Below are positions 20,086-29,296 of a stretch of DNA of 64,000 nt, piece after piece (the first letter of the stretch is position 1; each line of letters opens with the position of its first letter). This stretch comes from Nostoc sp. JL33 (GTDB lineage: Bacteria; Cyanobacteriota; Cyanobacteriia; Cyanobacteriales; Nostocaceae): positions 138,736-202,735 of the forward strand of contig NZ_JABXKP010000038.1 in the NCBI RefSeq assembly GCF_017114985.1. Direction: 5' to 3'. Under the pieces are notes generated by a model, which saw only the letters and a program-made list of their open reading frames with translations, searched no databases and was not told the DNA's origin. The translations under genes were made by a program, and so were the position numbers.

Positions 20086-20565
20086 TTAGACATCAAAATG
20101 ATATGATACAGCCCCTTCTTCGTTCACCTTAAAGTTTGCATTGAATTCTTTAGCTTTTTGATCTAAATATTGTCTGGCGTTGGCTGCGGGTAGTTGTGAC
20201 TGCATTGCAAAGCCTAAAACAGTTACGCGCCCCTGATTCTCTTGTAGCATCTCATAAAAAATTGATTGCAGGCGATCGCTAACTTGTTGATTAAGCGCTT
20301 TTTTCTCCTGTCGGCTTTGACGATACAATCCCAATGCTAACCATGTACCCAGTGTTAGGGTAGGAACGCCAAAAATTAGACCACCTACAGCACTATTATC
20401 TTCTTCATAAGTAGCATTTGGTGCGGTAAAAGTCTCCGCATCTTGCACTGGCATGTATACTTTACGTGCAGCAAATTTTTCCAATGTCGCTGTTGCTGAT
20501 AGCGTTAAAAACATGAATCCGAGTGTCAGTAGCCAACCGGCAGCCAATTTTTCCGCAGTTTTCAT
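20086..20565 (-). CDS. Hypothetical protein with two TM segments
   Basis: WLLTLGFMFLTLSATATL and GGLIFGVPTLTLGTWLALGLY. Confidence 0.65.
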   Translation of the reverse strand: MKTAEKLAAGWLLTLGFMFLTLSATATLEKFAARKVYMPVQDAETFTAPNATYEEDNSAVGGLIFGVPTLTLGTWLALGLYRQSRQEKKALNQQVSDRLQSIFYEMLQENQGRVTVLGFAMQSQLPAANARQYLDQKAKEFNANFKVNEEGAVSYHFDV

Positions 20566-20943
20566 AGTTCCACTTTAGATTTACACTTTGCTAGCGATTT
20601 TAACCTGACTTTCGCAAAGGTTCCAATATATCAATCTACTCCCAGCGACAGTTTTTTAGCTTTTGCATTAGACTTTTTTGCCTACCTTGCTTGAAGAAGC
20701 AGGGTTATTAATCGCGTCCAACGTACCCAGCAATCATGTAATATTTTAATATACTTACTTTCTTATAAAAATTCGGCGTTACACAATTTTAGGGTGGTTG
20801 TGAGACGGTAATTTTGCGTGCCCAATAATTAAAAGATGGGTAAGCGCACATTTTACAAAACCATCAATATCACCATCCTGCAAATATACAAAACTAAAAA
20901 TTAAACGTCAAATACCGTACAACGTACAACTAGGGAAATCCGA

Positions 20944-22248
20944 ATGTATCCAAACTCACAAAATCCTTTCGTTGTTGGAACTCCCATTGCACCAGAAAGA
21001 TTTGTAGGGAGAAACTCCCTCATAGCAACAGCCTTTGATCTGATCCATACTCGCAGTCACTTGGCAGTATGGGGCGGATTGGGAACAGGGAAAACTTCCT
21101 TTTTAGCAAAATTGGCTAGCCCTGAGACTTGGATAGAGCAAGGATTAGATCCATCGATAGCAGTGATAGTCCGCTTTAGTTGTGAGGAAATTGAGCCTTT
21201 TACTCCCTCTGGCTTTTGGATAAAAGTACTCAGCTTACTGAAAGATAGTCTGCACACTGAACCAGAATTACAAGATCAGATTAAAACTGTTTTGGTAGAG
21301 AGTCGAGCATCTAGAGACAGCCTACGTCAATTCTTAGGGCAACTTGGGCAAAGAAAAAAATTTTTGGTGCTGCTAGTAGATGACTATGATGCAGCTGTTT
21401 TTCAAAACCAGGAATACTCTGAAGAAAATATGCAACTGTTCTTGAGTGAATGCCGTAACTTGGCTATTTACTCGGTGGAAGAAAAACGAAATCTTTCAAT
21501 CATTGTAACTTCTAAAAAACGCCTCAATGACCTTAGCCCACCCCTCAATATTAACCAATCTCCCTGGTATAACCATTATTTATTTAAACAAATTAAACCA
21601 TTTGACAAGACGGAAATTGAGCAACTACTGCAACCATTTAATAAACCAATCACAGCAGAATTACGGCAAGCAATAGAAGAAATTGCTGGAGGACATCCAT
21701 ATCTACTACAAATTGCCAGTTTTCTGTTATATCAAAATCTACGTAATGACAGGCCACCTCAGATAGAAGAATTTGTTCGGGAATTTGAAAGCAGTACTAA
21801 ACAATTTTTTGATAATACTTGGCAAAGGTGTGACGACAAAGAGCGGAATTTATTGATGTTAATGGCTCTGGCAAAATTGAGAGGTCGTCTACATGAAAGA
21901 AGACGATATGACTTAAAAGATGTTGACCTGATTTTTACCCAAAGCGAAAGAAATTTGACTAACCTAGAGGAGCAGGGGGTGATTAAACGTGCAGCCAATA
22001 ACGTGAATATTCCTTATCTTTTTACTTCATCACTGATGGAGGAGTGGGTAATTCAAGAGATTTGGAATTCTGATGAAGATTCCTTGAGAAACAGACAGAG
22101 AGAATTTCTCAATCTCATGAGTCATCAACAAACTGAGAACATGAGAAACGCTATTGTTTGGGTGGGAAATCATAAAAGTGATGTCCTCTCAGCCCTGAAA
22201 TTTGTTTATCCTATAATAGATAAAATTCTGAAGTTTTTTGTTGTTTAG
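20944..22248 (+). CDS. AAA/STAND-like ATPase (cluster member A)
   Basis: NPFVVGTPIAPERFVGR, Walker A GGLGTGKTSFL, Walker B KFLVLLVDDYD, AGGHPYLLQ. Confidence 0.8.
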   Translation: MYPNSQNPFVVGTPIAPERFVGRNSLIATAFDLIHTRSHLAVWGGLGTGKTSFLAKLASPETWIEQGLDPSIAVIVRFSCEEIEPFTPSGFWIKVLSLLKDSLHTEPELQDQIKTVLVESRASRDSLRQFLGQLGQRKKFLVLLVDDYDAAVFQNQEYSEENMQLFLSECRNLAIYSVEEKRNLSIIVTSKKRLNDLSPPLNINQSPWYNHYLFKQIKPFDKTEIEQLLQPFNKPITAELRQAIEEIAGGHPYLLQIASFLLYQNLRNDRPPQIEEFVREFESSTKQFFDNTWQRCDDKERNLLMLMALAKLRGRLHERRRYDLKDVDLIFTQSERNLTNLEEQGVIKRAANNVNIPYLFTSSLMEEWVIQEIWNSDEDSLRNRQREFLNLMSHQQTENMRNAIVWVGNHKSDVLSALKFVYPIIDKILKFFVV

Positions 22249-22281
22249 TGGAAGTAATGGCTGAAAAAAGAAATAAATGAT

Positions 22282-25245
22282 ATGGCATATAACACCAGAA
22301 ACCCTTACATTATAGGCCCTCCGATTGAAAATAAAGACCAGCTTTTCGGGCGAGCAATTCTCTTAAGAACCATAGCAGATAGTTTACAACAGAATGCAAA
22401 ATTTATTCTATTACACGGTCAAAGACGTATAGGCAAATCTTCTGTCCTCAAAAATATTCCCCTTTTTATATCTCAAGATGAATTTTTATTTGTGCATTGT
22501 GATCTGCAAGAACACGGTTCTTCAAGTCTAGGTGAAATTCTGTATGCGATCGCTAGTGCTATTTGTGAACACCTTAACGTAGACAGGAGTATACTGAATT
22601 CTCTGCAACCGAGAGATTTAGACAATAATCCCAGAATTTTTGCCCGGAGATTGCTACCGACGGTTTTGGACTCACTGGGCAATAAAAATCTGGTCTTATT
22701 GTTAGATGAGTTTGATGTTGTTACGCAAACTAATACAGAAACAGCTTTTGCATTCTTACGCTTTTTAGAAAATTTAGTCAGGCAATATGAAGAATTATTT
22801 CTCATTGCAGTAGTTGGGCGATACCTAGATTCTATGCCAAATTTGGTGCAATCATTTAGAGGTGGAATATATCAAGAAATAGGTTTACTTGATTACGAAA
22901 GTACTAAACAACAGATTACTCAACCTGCTGAAAATATTTTGCTATATCAACAAAAAACTATAGAAGAAATTCTGAAATTTTCCGCAGGACATCCCTATTA
23001 TACCCAAGCCTTATGCCATGCAATTTTCAATCAAGCAAGGGATGAAAGTTGTTGGACGGTTATACCAGCCTGTGTAAGTGATGTTGTAAACCAAGCAATT
23101 GAACAAACTGAAGCCGGATTAGCTAGTATTTGGGTTGGGCTGAGTATCTCAGAAAAAGTGGTGATTTTAGCAGTCGCCGAGGCTCAAAAACAAAATACCT
23201 TAGAAAACCCTTTCAAGCTACTTGAAGCCTATGGACTGGTGCTAACAGATCCTTTGAAAGAAGCGATCCAACTCTTAATTAGTAAAGGTTTTTTGGATAG
23301 TAACCCCATTAAGGTGAAAGTAGAATTATTTCGTCTTTGGCTATTACAACGTCATCAATTACGCGATGAAGTTAGGACTTTGGAGACACTGGAGGAAGAA
23401 AATGTTGAGCAGCTATTGCCTGTAGCCCGTAATTGTTGGGGGGCAGATAGACATGAGAATGCATTAAATATTTACGAACAGGTTCTAAAGCTAAATCCTA
23501 ATCACTTCAGCACTGTAGTGGAGTTAGCAGAAAAATACTTGTACCTAGCAAACTTTGATAAAGCTTTACAACTTTACGAGCGAGCTTACAAACTAGATCC
23601 AGTAAGCCATCAACAAAAAATTATACAGGTGTTAAATCAATATGGACATTTGTTGCTCACCCAAGAAAATTACGAAAGAGCAAAGCAGCAGTACAAAAGA
23701 ATTTTAACGATTGATCCCGTAAATAGTTTAGCGAAACAGGATCTAGCAAGCATAAAAACTCTTCAAGATAAGAAAAATAATATTAGCACTAATAAACAAA
23801 AGCAAATTGTGAGGTTCCCAATACCACTCCTGATCCTAGTGTTGATTGGTATTGCTGGGAGTCTATTTGCTGGTGTTAAGTTATTTAATAGTTGCCCACC
23901 AATTTTCTGTAGAAATATTATTTTGCCTAGTCCAAGCAATAGTAACACTATAATTAGTAGGGGCGATCGCACTTTATTTCGCGACATCCAAAATAGCGAT
24001 CGTGACAAAGGTATTGACAGCTTTAAAAATGGTAATTACACACAAGCTGAAAATTACTTTAAAAAAGCTTTCTCCGACAATAATCATCCTGACCCTGAAG
24101 TATTAATTTACCAAAACAATGCACTTGCCCGTCAAAATGGTAATCCTTTAACTTTGGCAGTTGTAGTACCAGCAACAAACGCAACAAACTCTGCTCAAGA
24201 AATGTTACGTGGCATAGCACAGGCACAAAATCAGTTTAACAAAAAAAACGGATTAAACGGTCGATTGCTAGAGATTGTAATTGCTGATGATAAGAACGAC
24301 GAGGATACAGCAAAACTAGTAGCAGATGAATTAGTACATGATAAATCATTATTAGGAGTTATAGGGCATGGTTCTAGTAACGTTACTGATGTAGCCTTGC
24401 CGATATACACAAAAGCCAATTTAGCAGTAATCTCATCCACTAGCAGCAGTACAGAGTTTCAAAGCTCAGTTGTTTTTTTTAGAACCGTAAATTCAAATAA
24501 GGTGACTGGTGAAAACTTAGCTGAATATGCCTGGAAACTAAACTTAAAGAAAATAGCAATTTTTTGTAACCTTGGTGATCCATATAGTGGAACCATGAGA
24601 GAAGAGTTTAGGGTTAAATATGAAAAGTTAGGTGGTGAAATAGTGGGTGGTGGGCAATGTATTAACTTAAGCCAAGACCTTAATGTAGATAAGGAGGTTC
24701 AAAAGATTATTTTGGCTCCAAATCCAGCACAAGCGATCGCATTATTTCCAGATACGCGTCATCTCGAACTTGCTGGTGAAATTGCTAAAGTTCACAAAGA
24801 ATTAATAGATAGCTTGCAACAAAACAGACCTAATATTCAAAGACTCAAGTTATTAGGAGGTGATGTTCTCTATAACGACACATTCTTGAAGAAATATAGT
24901 GATGCTTTAGAAGATTTAGTTTTATCTGTACCTTGGTTTCGCGAAGCAGAAAAATCCAAGGACTTTGCACAAACAGCTGAGAAACAATGGGGCGGTGATA
25001 TTAGTTGGCGCACTGCAACCAGCTTTGACGCTACTAAGGCTTTTATTGAGTCTTTCAGACTATCCTTGAACTCCTCAAATCTATCTCAGGAAACAGTTTT
25101 AGCAAATTTACCGCAAGTCCACGTTTCATCAAATGACACCTCTGGAGAAGAGCTTATGTTTGACGAAAAGAGAGAAGTGAAAAGAGAAGAAATACTGATT
25201 ATGGTTCACAATGGAAAGTTTATTGTTATACCAAAGCAAAATTAG
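22282..25245 (+). CDS. AAA/STAND-like ATPase - TPR - TM - periplasmic LIVBP-like ligand-binding domain fusion (cluster member B)
   Basis: NPYIIGPPIENKDQLFGR, GQRRIGKSSVL, NLVLLLDEFDVV, SAGHPYYTQALC; TPR NALNIYEQVLKLNPNH...ALQLYERAYKLDPV; TM PLLILVLIGIAGSLFAGVKLF; then LTLAVVVPATNATNSAQEMLRGIAQAQNQFNKKNGLNGRLLEIVIADDKND...LLGVIGHGSSNVTDVALPIY. Confidence 0.85.
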   Translation: MAYNTRNPYIIGPPIENKDQLFGRAILLRTIADSLQQNAKFILLHGQRRIGKSSVLKNIPLFISQDEFLFVHCDLQEHGSSSLGEILYAIASAICEHLNVDRSILNSLQPRDLDNNPRIFARRLLPTVLDSLGNKNLVLLLDEFDVVTQTNTETAFAFLRFLENLVRQYEELFLIAVVGRYLDSMPNLVQSFRGGIYQEIGLLDYESTKQQITQPAENILLYQQKTIEEILKFSAGHPYYTQALCHAIFNQARDESCWTVIPACVSDVVNQAIEQTEAGLASIWVGLSISEKVVILAVAEAQKQNTLENPFKLLEAYGLVLTDPLKEAIQLLISKGFLDSNPIKVKVELFRLWLLQRHQLRDEVRTLETLEEENVEQLLPVARNCWGADRHENALNIYEQVLKLNPNHFSTVVELAEKYLYLANFDKALQLYERAYKLDPVSHQQKIIQVLNQYGHLLLTQENYERAKQQYKRILTIDPVNSLAKQDLASIKTLQDKKNNISTNKQKQIVRFPIPLLILVLIGIAGSLFAGVKLFNSCPPIFCRNIILPSPSNSNTIISRGDRTLFRDIQNSDRDKGIDSFKNGNYTQAENYFKKAFSDNNHPDPEVLIYQNNALARQNGNPLTLAVVVPATNATNSAQEMLRGIAQAQNQFNKKNGLNGRLLEIVIADDKNDEDTAKLVADELVHDKSLLGVIGHGSSNVTDVALPIYTKANLAVISSTSSSTEFQSSVVFFRTVNSNKVTGENLAEYAWKLNLKKIAIFCNLGDPYSGTMREEFRVKYEKLGGEIVGGGQCINLSQDLNVDKEVQKIILAPNPAQAIALFPDTRHLELAGEIAKVHKELIDSLQQNRPNIQRLKLLGGDVLYNDTFLKKYSDALEDLVLSVPWFREAEKSKDFAQTAEKQWGGDISWRTATSFDATKAFIESFRLSLNSSNLSQETVLANLPQVHVSSNDTSGEELMFDEKREVKREEILIMVHNGKFIVIPKQN

Positions 25246-25412
25246 GGAAAACTTAATAAAGTAACATGAACCAGTCAACTACTATAAGCCATAATGGAGA
25301 TTATGGGTAAAAACGAAAGGAAAATTTTCCTCATTTTGTTGCGCTGTAACAGCTTACGGGGATCTAGCTAAAAATCACAGGCTGCCCAGTAAACCTATCG
25401 CAGATATTATTT

Positions 25413-26897
25413 ATGATACCATTACAGTCTCAAAGAAATCCTTATATCATCGGTCGTCCCATTGGTGAACCAAATTTGTTTTTTGGACGACAAGAGCAAT
25501 TAACGTTTATTGAGGAAAATCTAAGACGAGGCGAGAAAGTCATATTACTGCACGGACAACGACGTATTGGTATGTCATCCTTGCTGCATAATATTCCTCA
25601 ACTCGTCAAACTGGATAAGTTTGCTTTTGTTACCTTTGATTTAGAGTATCATAGTCAAGAAAAACTTGAGTATCTATTAGAGAACTTAGCAGAAAATATT
25701 GTCGAACAATTGAGTTTAGATTTAGAGGTAGAAGTACCAACAGTCAAACAGATACAAGAACAAAAAGATATTTTTTGCAATAAGTTTTTACCTCAGGTTT
25801 ATGAAAAATTAAACGAGAGTAATTTAGTACTGTTGTTAGATGAATTTGATGCTTTAAATAATAATTATATAGGTGCAACAATTGAATCGTTATTCAAGCA
25901 ATTAAGAAATGTTATTTCTAAAAACCAAAGATTATTTGTGATTATATTTGCTGGGAGAAAATCAGCAGATATATCAAATTTACTAAAAATATTTCAGGAT
26001 GTACCCATTGCAGAAGTTGGGCTACTAGATGAGGAGAGTGTTAAGCAGTTGATTATCCAACCTGCTGCGGATTCTTTGAAATACGAACCAAACGCCATAA
26101 AAGCAATCACTGACTTATCAGCAGGACATCCATATTTTATTCAAGTTTTATGTTTCGCGGTTTTCAGTAGAGCGCGGGAACTAGAAAAATGGAAAGTTAC
26201 TGAAGAAGATGTAGAAATTATTGTAGATAAAGCTATTGAACTTGCCGAAGCTGGCTTTGCATGGTACTGGGAGGCTTTATCTGTACCAGAGAAAGTAGTT
26301 TTTTCTGCGGTTGCTGAGGCGCAAAAGATAGCTGTTGAAAAAAAAGACCAAAAACTACAAAAAGACCCATTGCTGGTGCTTAAAAGCCATGATGTTTTGC
26401 CAAGAGATTTGCTGGAAAAATTAACTAGAGAACTAGCATTCAAAGGCTTTTTAAACGAACAAGCCAATAAAGTGAAAATAGAATTAGTCCGCCGTTGGTT
26501 ACTGCAACGTCATCCATTATGGCAAGAAATCAGGGAATTAGAGAAACTAGATAAACAAGAAATTGATTCTACCTCCGAAACGCTGAATCAAATACCTCAA
26601 ATAAGTAAGAAAGGCATAAACGGATTAATAGATCAAAAAAAAACTAGTCAGATTCAAAGCCTTACTTTGAATCACCATCCTCAGAATTTTGATAACAATA
26701 TATCCTCTATCAAAGCTTTAAGGAATAAAATTCATCTGCCGAAAGGTGAAATCTGGTTAGTTGGTGGAATAACTCTCTTGGGAGCAGCTGCGATCGCTTC
26801 CTTTATAATAATTGTTTATGCTCCCAATCAGAGCGCTCGCCAAGAGCAAAAACAGAACTTAGCGCCAACTGGAATACCTACCAGTGTTAAGCCTTGA
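25413..26897 (+). CDS. AAA/STAND-like ATPase with C-terminal TM (cluster member C); Walker A lysine replaced by Met
   Basis: NPYIIGRPIGEPNLFFGR, HGQRRIGMSSLL, NLVLLLDEFDAL, SAGHPYFIQVLC, VKIELVRRWLLQRHPLW; TM IWLVGGITLLGAAAIASFIIIVYA. Confidence 0.85.
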   Translation: MIPLQSQRNPYIIGRPIGEPNLFFGRQEQLTFIEENLRRGEKVILLHGQRRIGMSSLLHNIPQLVKLDKFAFVTFDLEYHSQEKLEYLLENLAENIVEQLSLDLEVEVPTVKQIQEQKDIFCNKFLPQVYEKLNESNLVLLLDEFDALNNNYIGATIESLFKQLRNVISKNQRLFVIIFAGRKSADISNLLKIFQDVPIAEVGLLDEESVKQLIIQPAADSLKYEPNAIKAITDLSAGHPYFIQVLCFAVFSRARELEKWKVTEEDVEIIVDKAIELAEAGFAWYWEALSVPEKVVFSAVAEAQKIAVEKKDQKLQKDPLLVLKSHDVLPRDLLEKLTRELAFKGFLNEQANKVKIELVRRWLLQRHPLWQEIRELEKLDKQEIDSTSETLNQIPQISKKGINGLIDQKKTSQIQSLTLNHHPQNFDNNISSIKALRNKIHLPKGEIWLVGGITLLGAAAIASFIIIVYAPNQSARQEQKQNLAPTGIPTSVKP

Positions 26898-26904
26898 GAT
26901 TGTC

Positions 26905-26950
26905 AAATCGCAGCAAAGGTATAGTATAGTATTCATCTTGCTGCGATTTT
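26905..26950. terminator. Bidirectional terminator-like hairpin between convergent genes
   Basis: AAATCGCAGCAA ... TTGCTGCGATTTT. Confidence 0.6.
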
Positions 26951-26954
26951 AACC

Positions 26955-27641
26955 TCACTTACGTGTAGCTTCCAGTAGGCGGGAAAAATAAAAACGAGTC
27001 CGAGTCATAGACTGTCGTTGCAATGAAAAGCCATTACTTTCTAAAATTTTCACCACATCAGCCTCACGATGCAAATATGCACGAGTCGCTTTACTTGGGC
27101 CAGGAAAGAAACTGCCAATTTTCTTGAGTATACTCAGGGCGCAGGTCTTCGGTGCAAAACTGAGAATTATCCGCGACTGTGCCAAAGAACAAAGGTGAGA
27201 AATCATCTCATCGGCTTTTTCTTGGGGGTAGTGGATGAGAACATCCAAGCAAATAACAGTATGGTAACTACCACTCAACGATTCCAAATCCTGCACAGCA
27301 AAAGTGGGATTTTCGGCATTTGGCAAGGTTTGCTTGGCTCTATCCTTGCCTTCTTCCACCATTTTTTCAGAAATATCGGTGGCATAGACTTTGGCACCAT
27401 CTACCGCTAGAGGGATGCTAAGACTACCGACACCACACCCAGCATCGCAGATTGATAGCTCTGATAAATTGTTATCAGCCTTCAGCCAGCCGAGAACTGT
27501 ATCCACGGTTTGCTGGTGTCCATTGCGGATGTCTAGTTGGATTTTGTTGACTTCGCCATCGCCGTAGATTCGCTTCCAACGGTCAAATCCTGTGGAATTG
27601 AAATACTCGCGAACAATCGTTTTATCGTCGGCTACGTTCAT
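26955..27641 (-). CDS. chlM: Magnesium protoporphyrin IX methyltransferase
   Basis: EYFNSTGFDRWKRIYGDGEVNKIQLDIRNGH, CDAGCGVGSLSIPLA, HREADVVKILESNGF. Confidence 0.95.
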   Translation of the reverse strand: MNVADDKTIVREYFNSTGFDRWKRIYGDGEVNKIQLDIRNGHQQTVDTVLGWLKADNNLSELSICDAGCGVGSLSIPLAVDGAKVYATDISEKMVEEGKDRAKQTLPNAENPTFAVQDLESLSGSYHTVICLDVLIHYPQEKADEMISHLCSLAQSRIILSFAPKTCALSILKKIGSFFPGPSKATRAYLHREADVVKILESNGFSLQRQSMTRTRFYFSRLLEATRK

Positions 27642-27766
27642 AAACTTTGATTTTTAGGGGTTCCCAATGCTTCAAATTATCATTGATAGGAACCTATAAG
27701 AGCGGTCTTCTAGATTTTTACAGTTTATTTGCACTTTTAGTTTCCATCTTATGTTCTCCACGAACT

Positions 27767-28114
27767 TTACAAAGGTAAGTATTGAACACGATCGCTTAAT
27801 TCTTCAGCATAGGCTGTTTTAGCAATAATTTCTAAATCACGAACACAATCGCCAACAGTAACTCTGAGTTTATGAGCGTAAATAACACCAGAAAACTTTA
27901 TTTATTTGTCTTGACGATGGTTGGCTTTAGCTAGAAAATCGTCATCTTGGGAAAACAAAACACGCTCAAGTTCTGTCGCACGATCAAGTATAAGAGGATC
28001 AGGAAAGCTAGTTCGCCCATCTTCTTGTACTGTTAATACATCTACACCCCGAATCCGTAATCCATCTGTAATACCTCGATGGACATTTTCATCAATATAA
28101 AGACTAATACTCAT
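27767..28114 (-). pseudogene. DUF5615 PIN-like toxin with an in-frame internal TAA (ORF track shows only 27902-28114)
   Basis: MSISLYIDENVHRGITDGLRIRGVDVLTVQEDG...LFSQDDDFLAKANHRQDK*IKFSGVIYAHKLRVTVGDCVRDLEIIAKTAYAEELSDRVQYLPL*, all in one frame. Confidence 0.75.
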
Positions 28115-28431
28115 TTAATTAATCCATCAGCACGGAGTCTTTTAGAAAATGGAGATTCTCCGGCTTCTAAACGTAATCTTTCCGCATAGTCAAAGCGTCG
28201 CTGCATATCAGCATCAATTTCTTCTTTATGTTCCCAATAATAAGCTAAAGCAGAATAAATCTGGCTCATGCTCAAATGTGGATATTGAAAATGTAATTCT
28301 TCTGGACTCCAACCATAAGCATGAACTGAAGTAATTAATTCCACAACTTTCATAGATGTTCCTTTAATGAAAGGAACATTACCTTCATTAATTAGGATAT
28401 GTTTATATTCGGTGGTTGTAGTTTCGGTCAT
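28111..28431 (-). CDS. DUF433 antitoxin-like protein
   Basis: HILINEGNVPFIKGTSMKVVELITSVHAYGWSPEELHFQYPHLSMSQIYSALAYYWEHKEEID; overlaps the DUF5615 gene by 4 nt. Confidence 0.85.
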   Translation of the reverse strand: MTETTTTEYKHILINEGNVPFIKGTSMKVVELITSVHAYGWSPEELHFQYPHLSMSQIYSALAYYWEHKEEIDADMQRRFDYAERLRLEAGESPFSKRLRADGLIK

Positions 28432-28703
28432 AATTGATTATTTGGATTTTGTAAAAGATTGCGAGCTAGACGATTCAGAAAACTCAGGTAATCATCAATT
28501 TCTTCGTAGCTATCTAGTTCTTGTTCTTCTTCTGGGTTGAGTGAAGAAATTTGTTGTTTCGCTAGTAAAGCTTCAATGCGATTCTGGACAATGCTAGAAG
28601 CTCTAAAAATTGGTATTCCCTCTTGCAACTCAATACTGATTACACCCTCTAAAGGTAAGTTAGCAGGTAGAGCGTTAAGCTTTGGCAGCAATGGAGTTGT
28701 CAT
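28428..28703 (-). CDS. Hypothetical protein coupled upstream of the DUF433/DUF5615 pair
   Basis: 91-aa ORF overlapping the DUF433 start by 4 nt. Confidence 0.6.
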   Translation of the reverse strand: MTTPLLPKLNALPANLPLEGVISIELQEGIPIFRASSIVQNRIEALLAKQQISSLNPEEEQELDSYEEIDDYLSFLNRLARNLLQNPNNQL

Positions 28704-28762
28704 AGTTGACTCTATTAAATGTTGTGAGTAATTATAGCTGACGATCAGAGAATGCGTAAATC

Positions 28763-29164
28763 CTAAAATTGCTCTTGAGACAATAATGGCTCAAATAACT
28801 GGTAAGCGTCATAATTTCGAAAATGTCGAGCATATAAATCAACAATATCCTCAGATGAATCAAAGTCATCATCCAAAACTGAATTTACGTCTACTACTTG
28901 CTGCAAAGACCAAGTAATAGTTTCTCCATTTTCATTTGTATAGCTGACGCTTTCATTTTTACCATGATTTAAAGCCTTTGCTTTTACTTCCTCTAAAGAA
29001 GTGGCTTTAATCAAAACAAAGCTTTCTTTGTACAAAGGTTGATAATCATCTTTATCTGAAGATGATTTATAGACAATTATAGCAATGTAGAAGGATTCTG
29101 CTTTATTTGCACTTTCAGTTTTCATCTCATGTTCTCCCCACCTACTTTTTGAATCTATTATCAT
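28763..29164 (-). CDS. DUF4288-like protein
   Basis: SFYIAIIVYKSSS...PLYKESFVLIKATSLEEVKAKALNHGKNESVSYTNENGETITWSLQQVVDV; likely start MKTESAN. Confidence 0.7.
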   Translation of the reverse strand: MIIDSKSRWGEHEMKTESANKAESFYIAIIVYKSSSDKDDYQPLYKESFVLIKATSLEEVKAKALNHGKNESVSYTNENGETITWSLQQVVDVNSVLDDDFDSSEDIVDLYARHFRNYDAYQLFEPLLSQEQF

Positions 29165-29296
29165 TCAATAACTTCCAAGCTTTTTTACCACTAGCCGATT
29201 TGTGAGCTAAATTAAACCATACGATCGCAAATCACCCCCAAAATGATTTACCTGTGGGACTGAAAGATAAACGAGCTGCTATACGGGTATTTAAAA

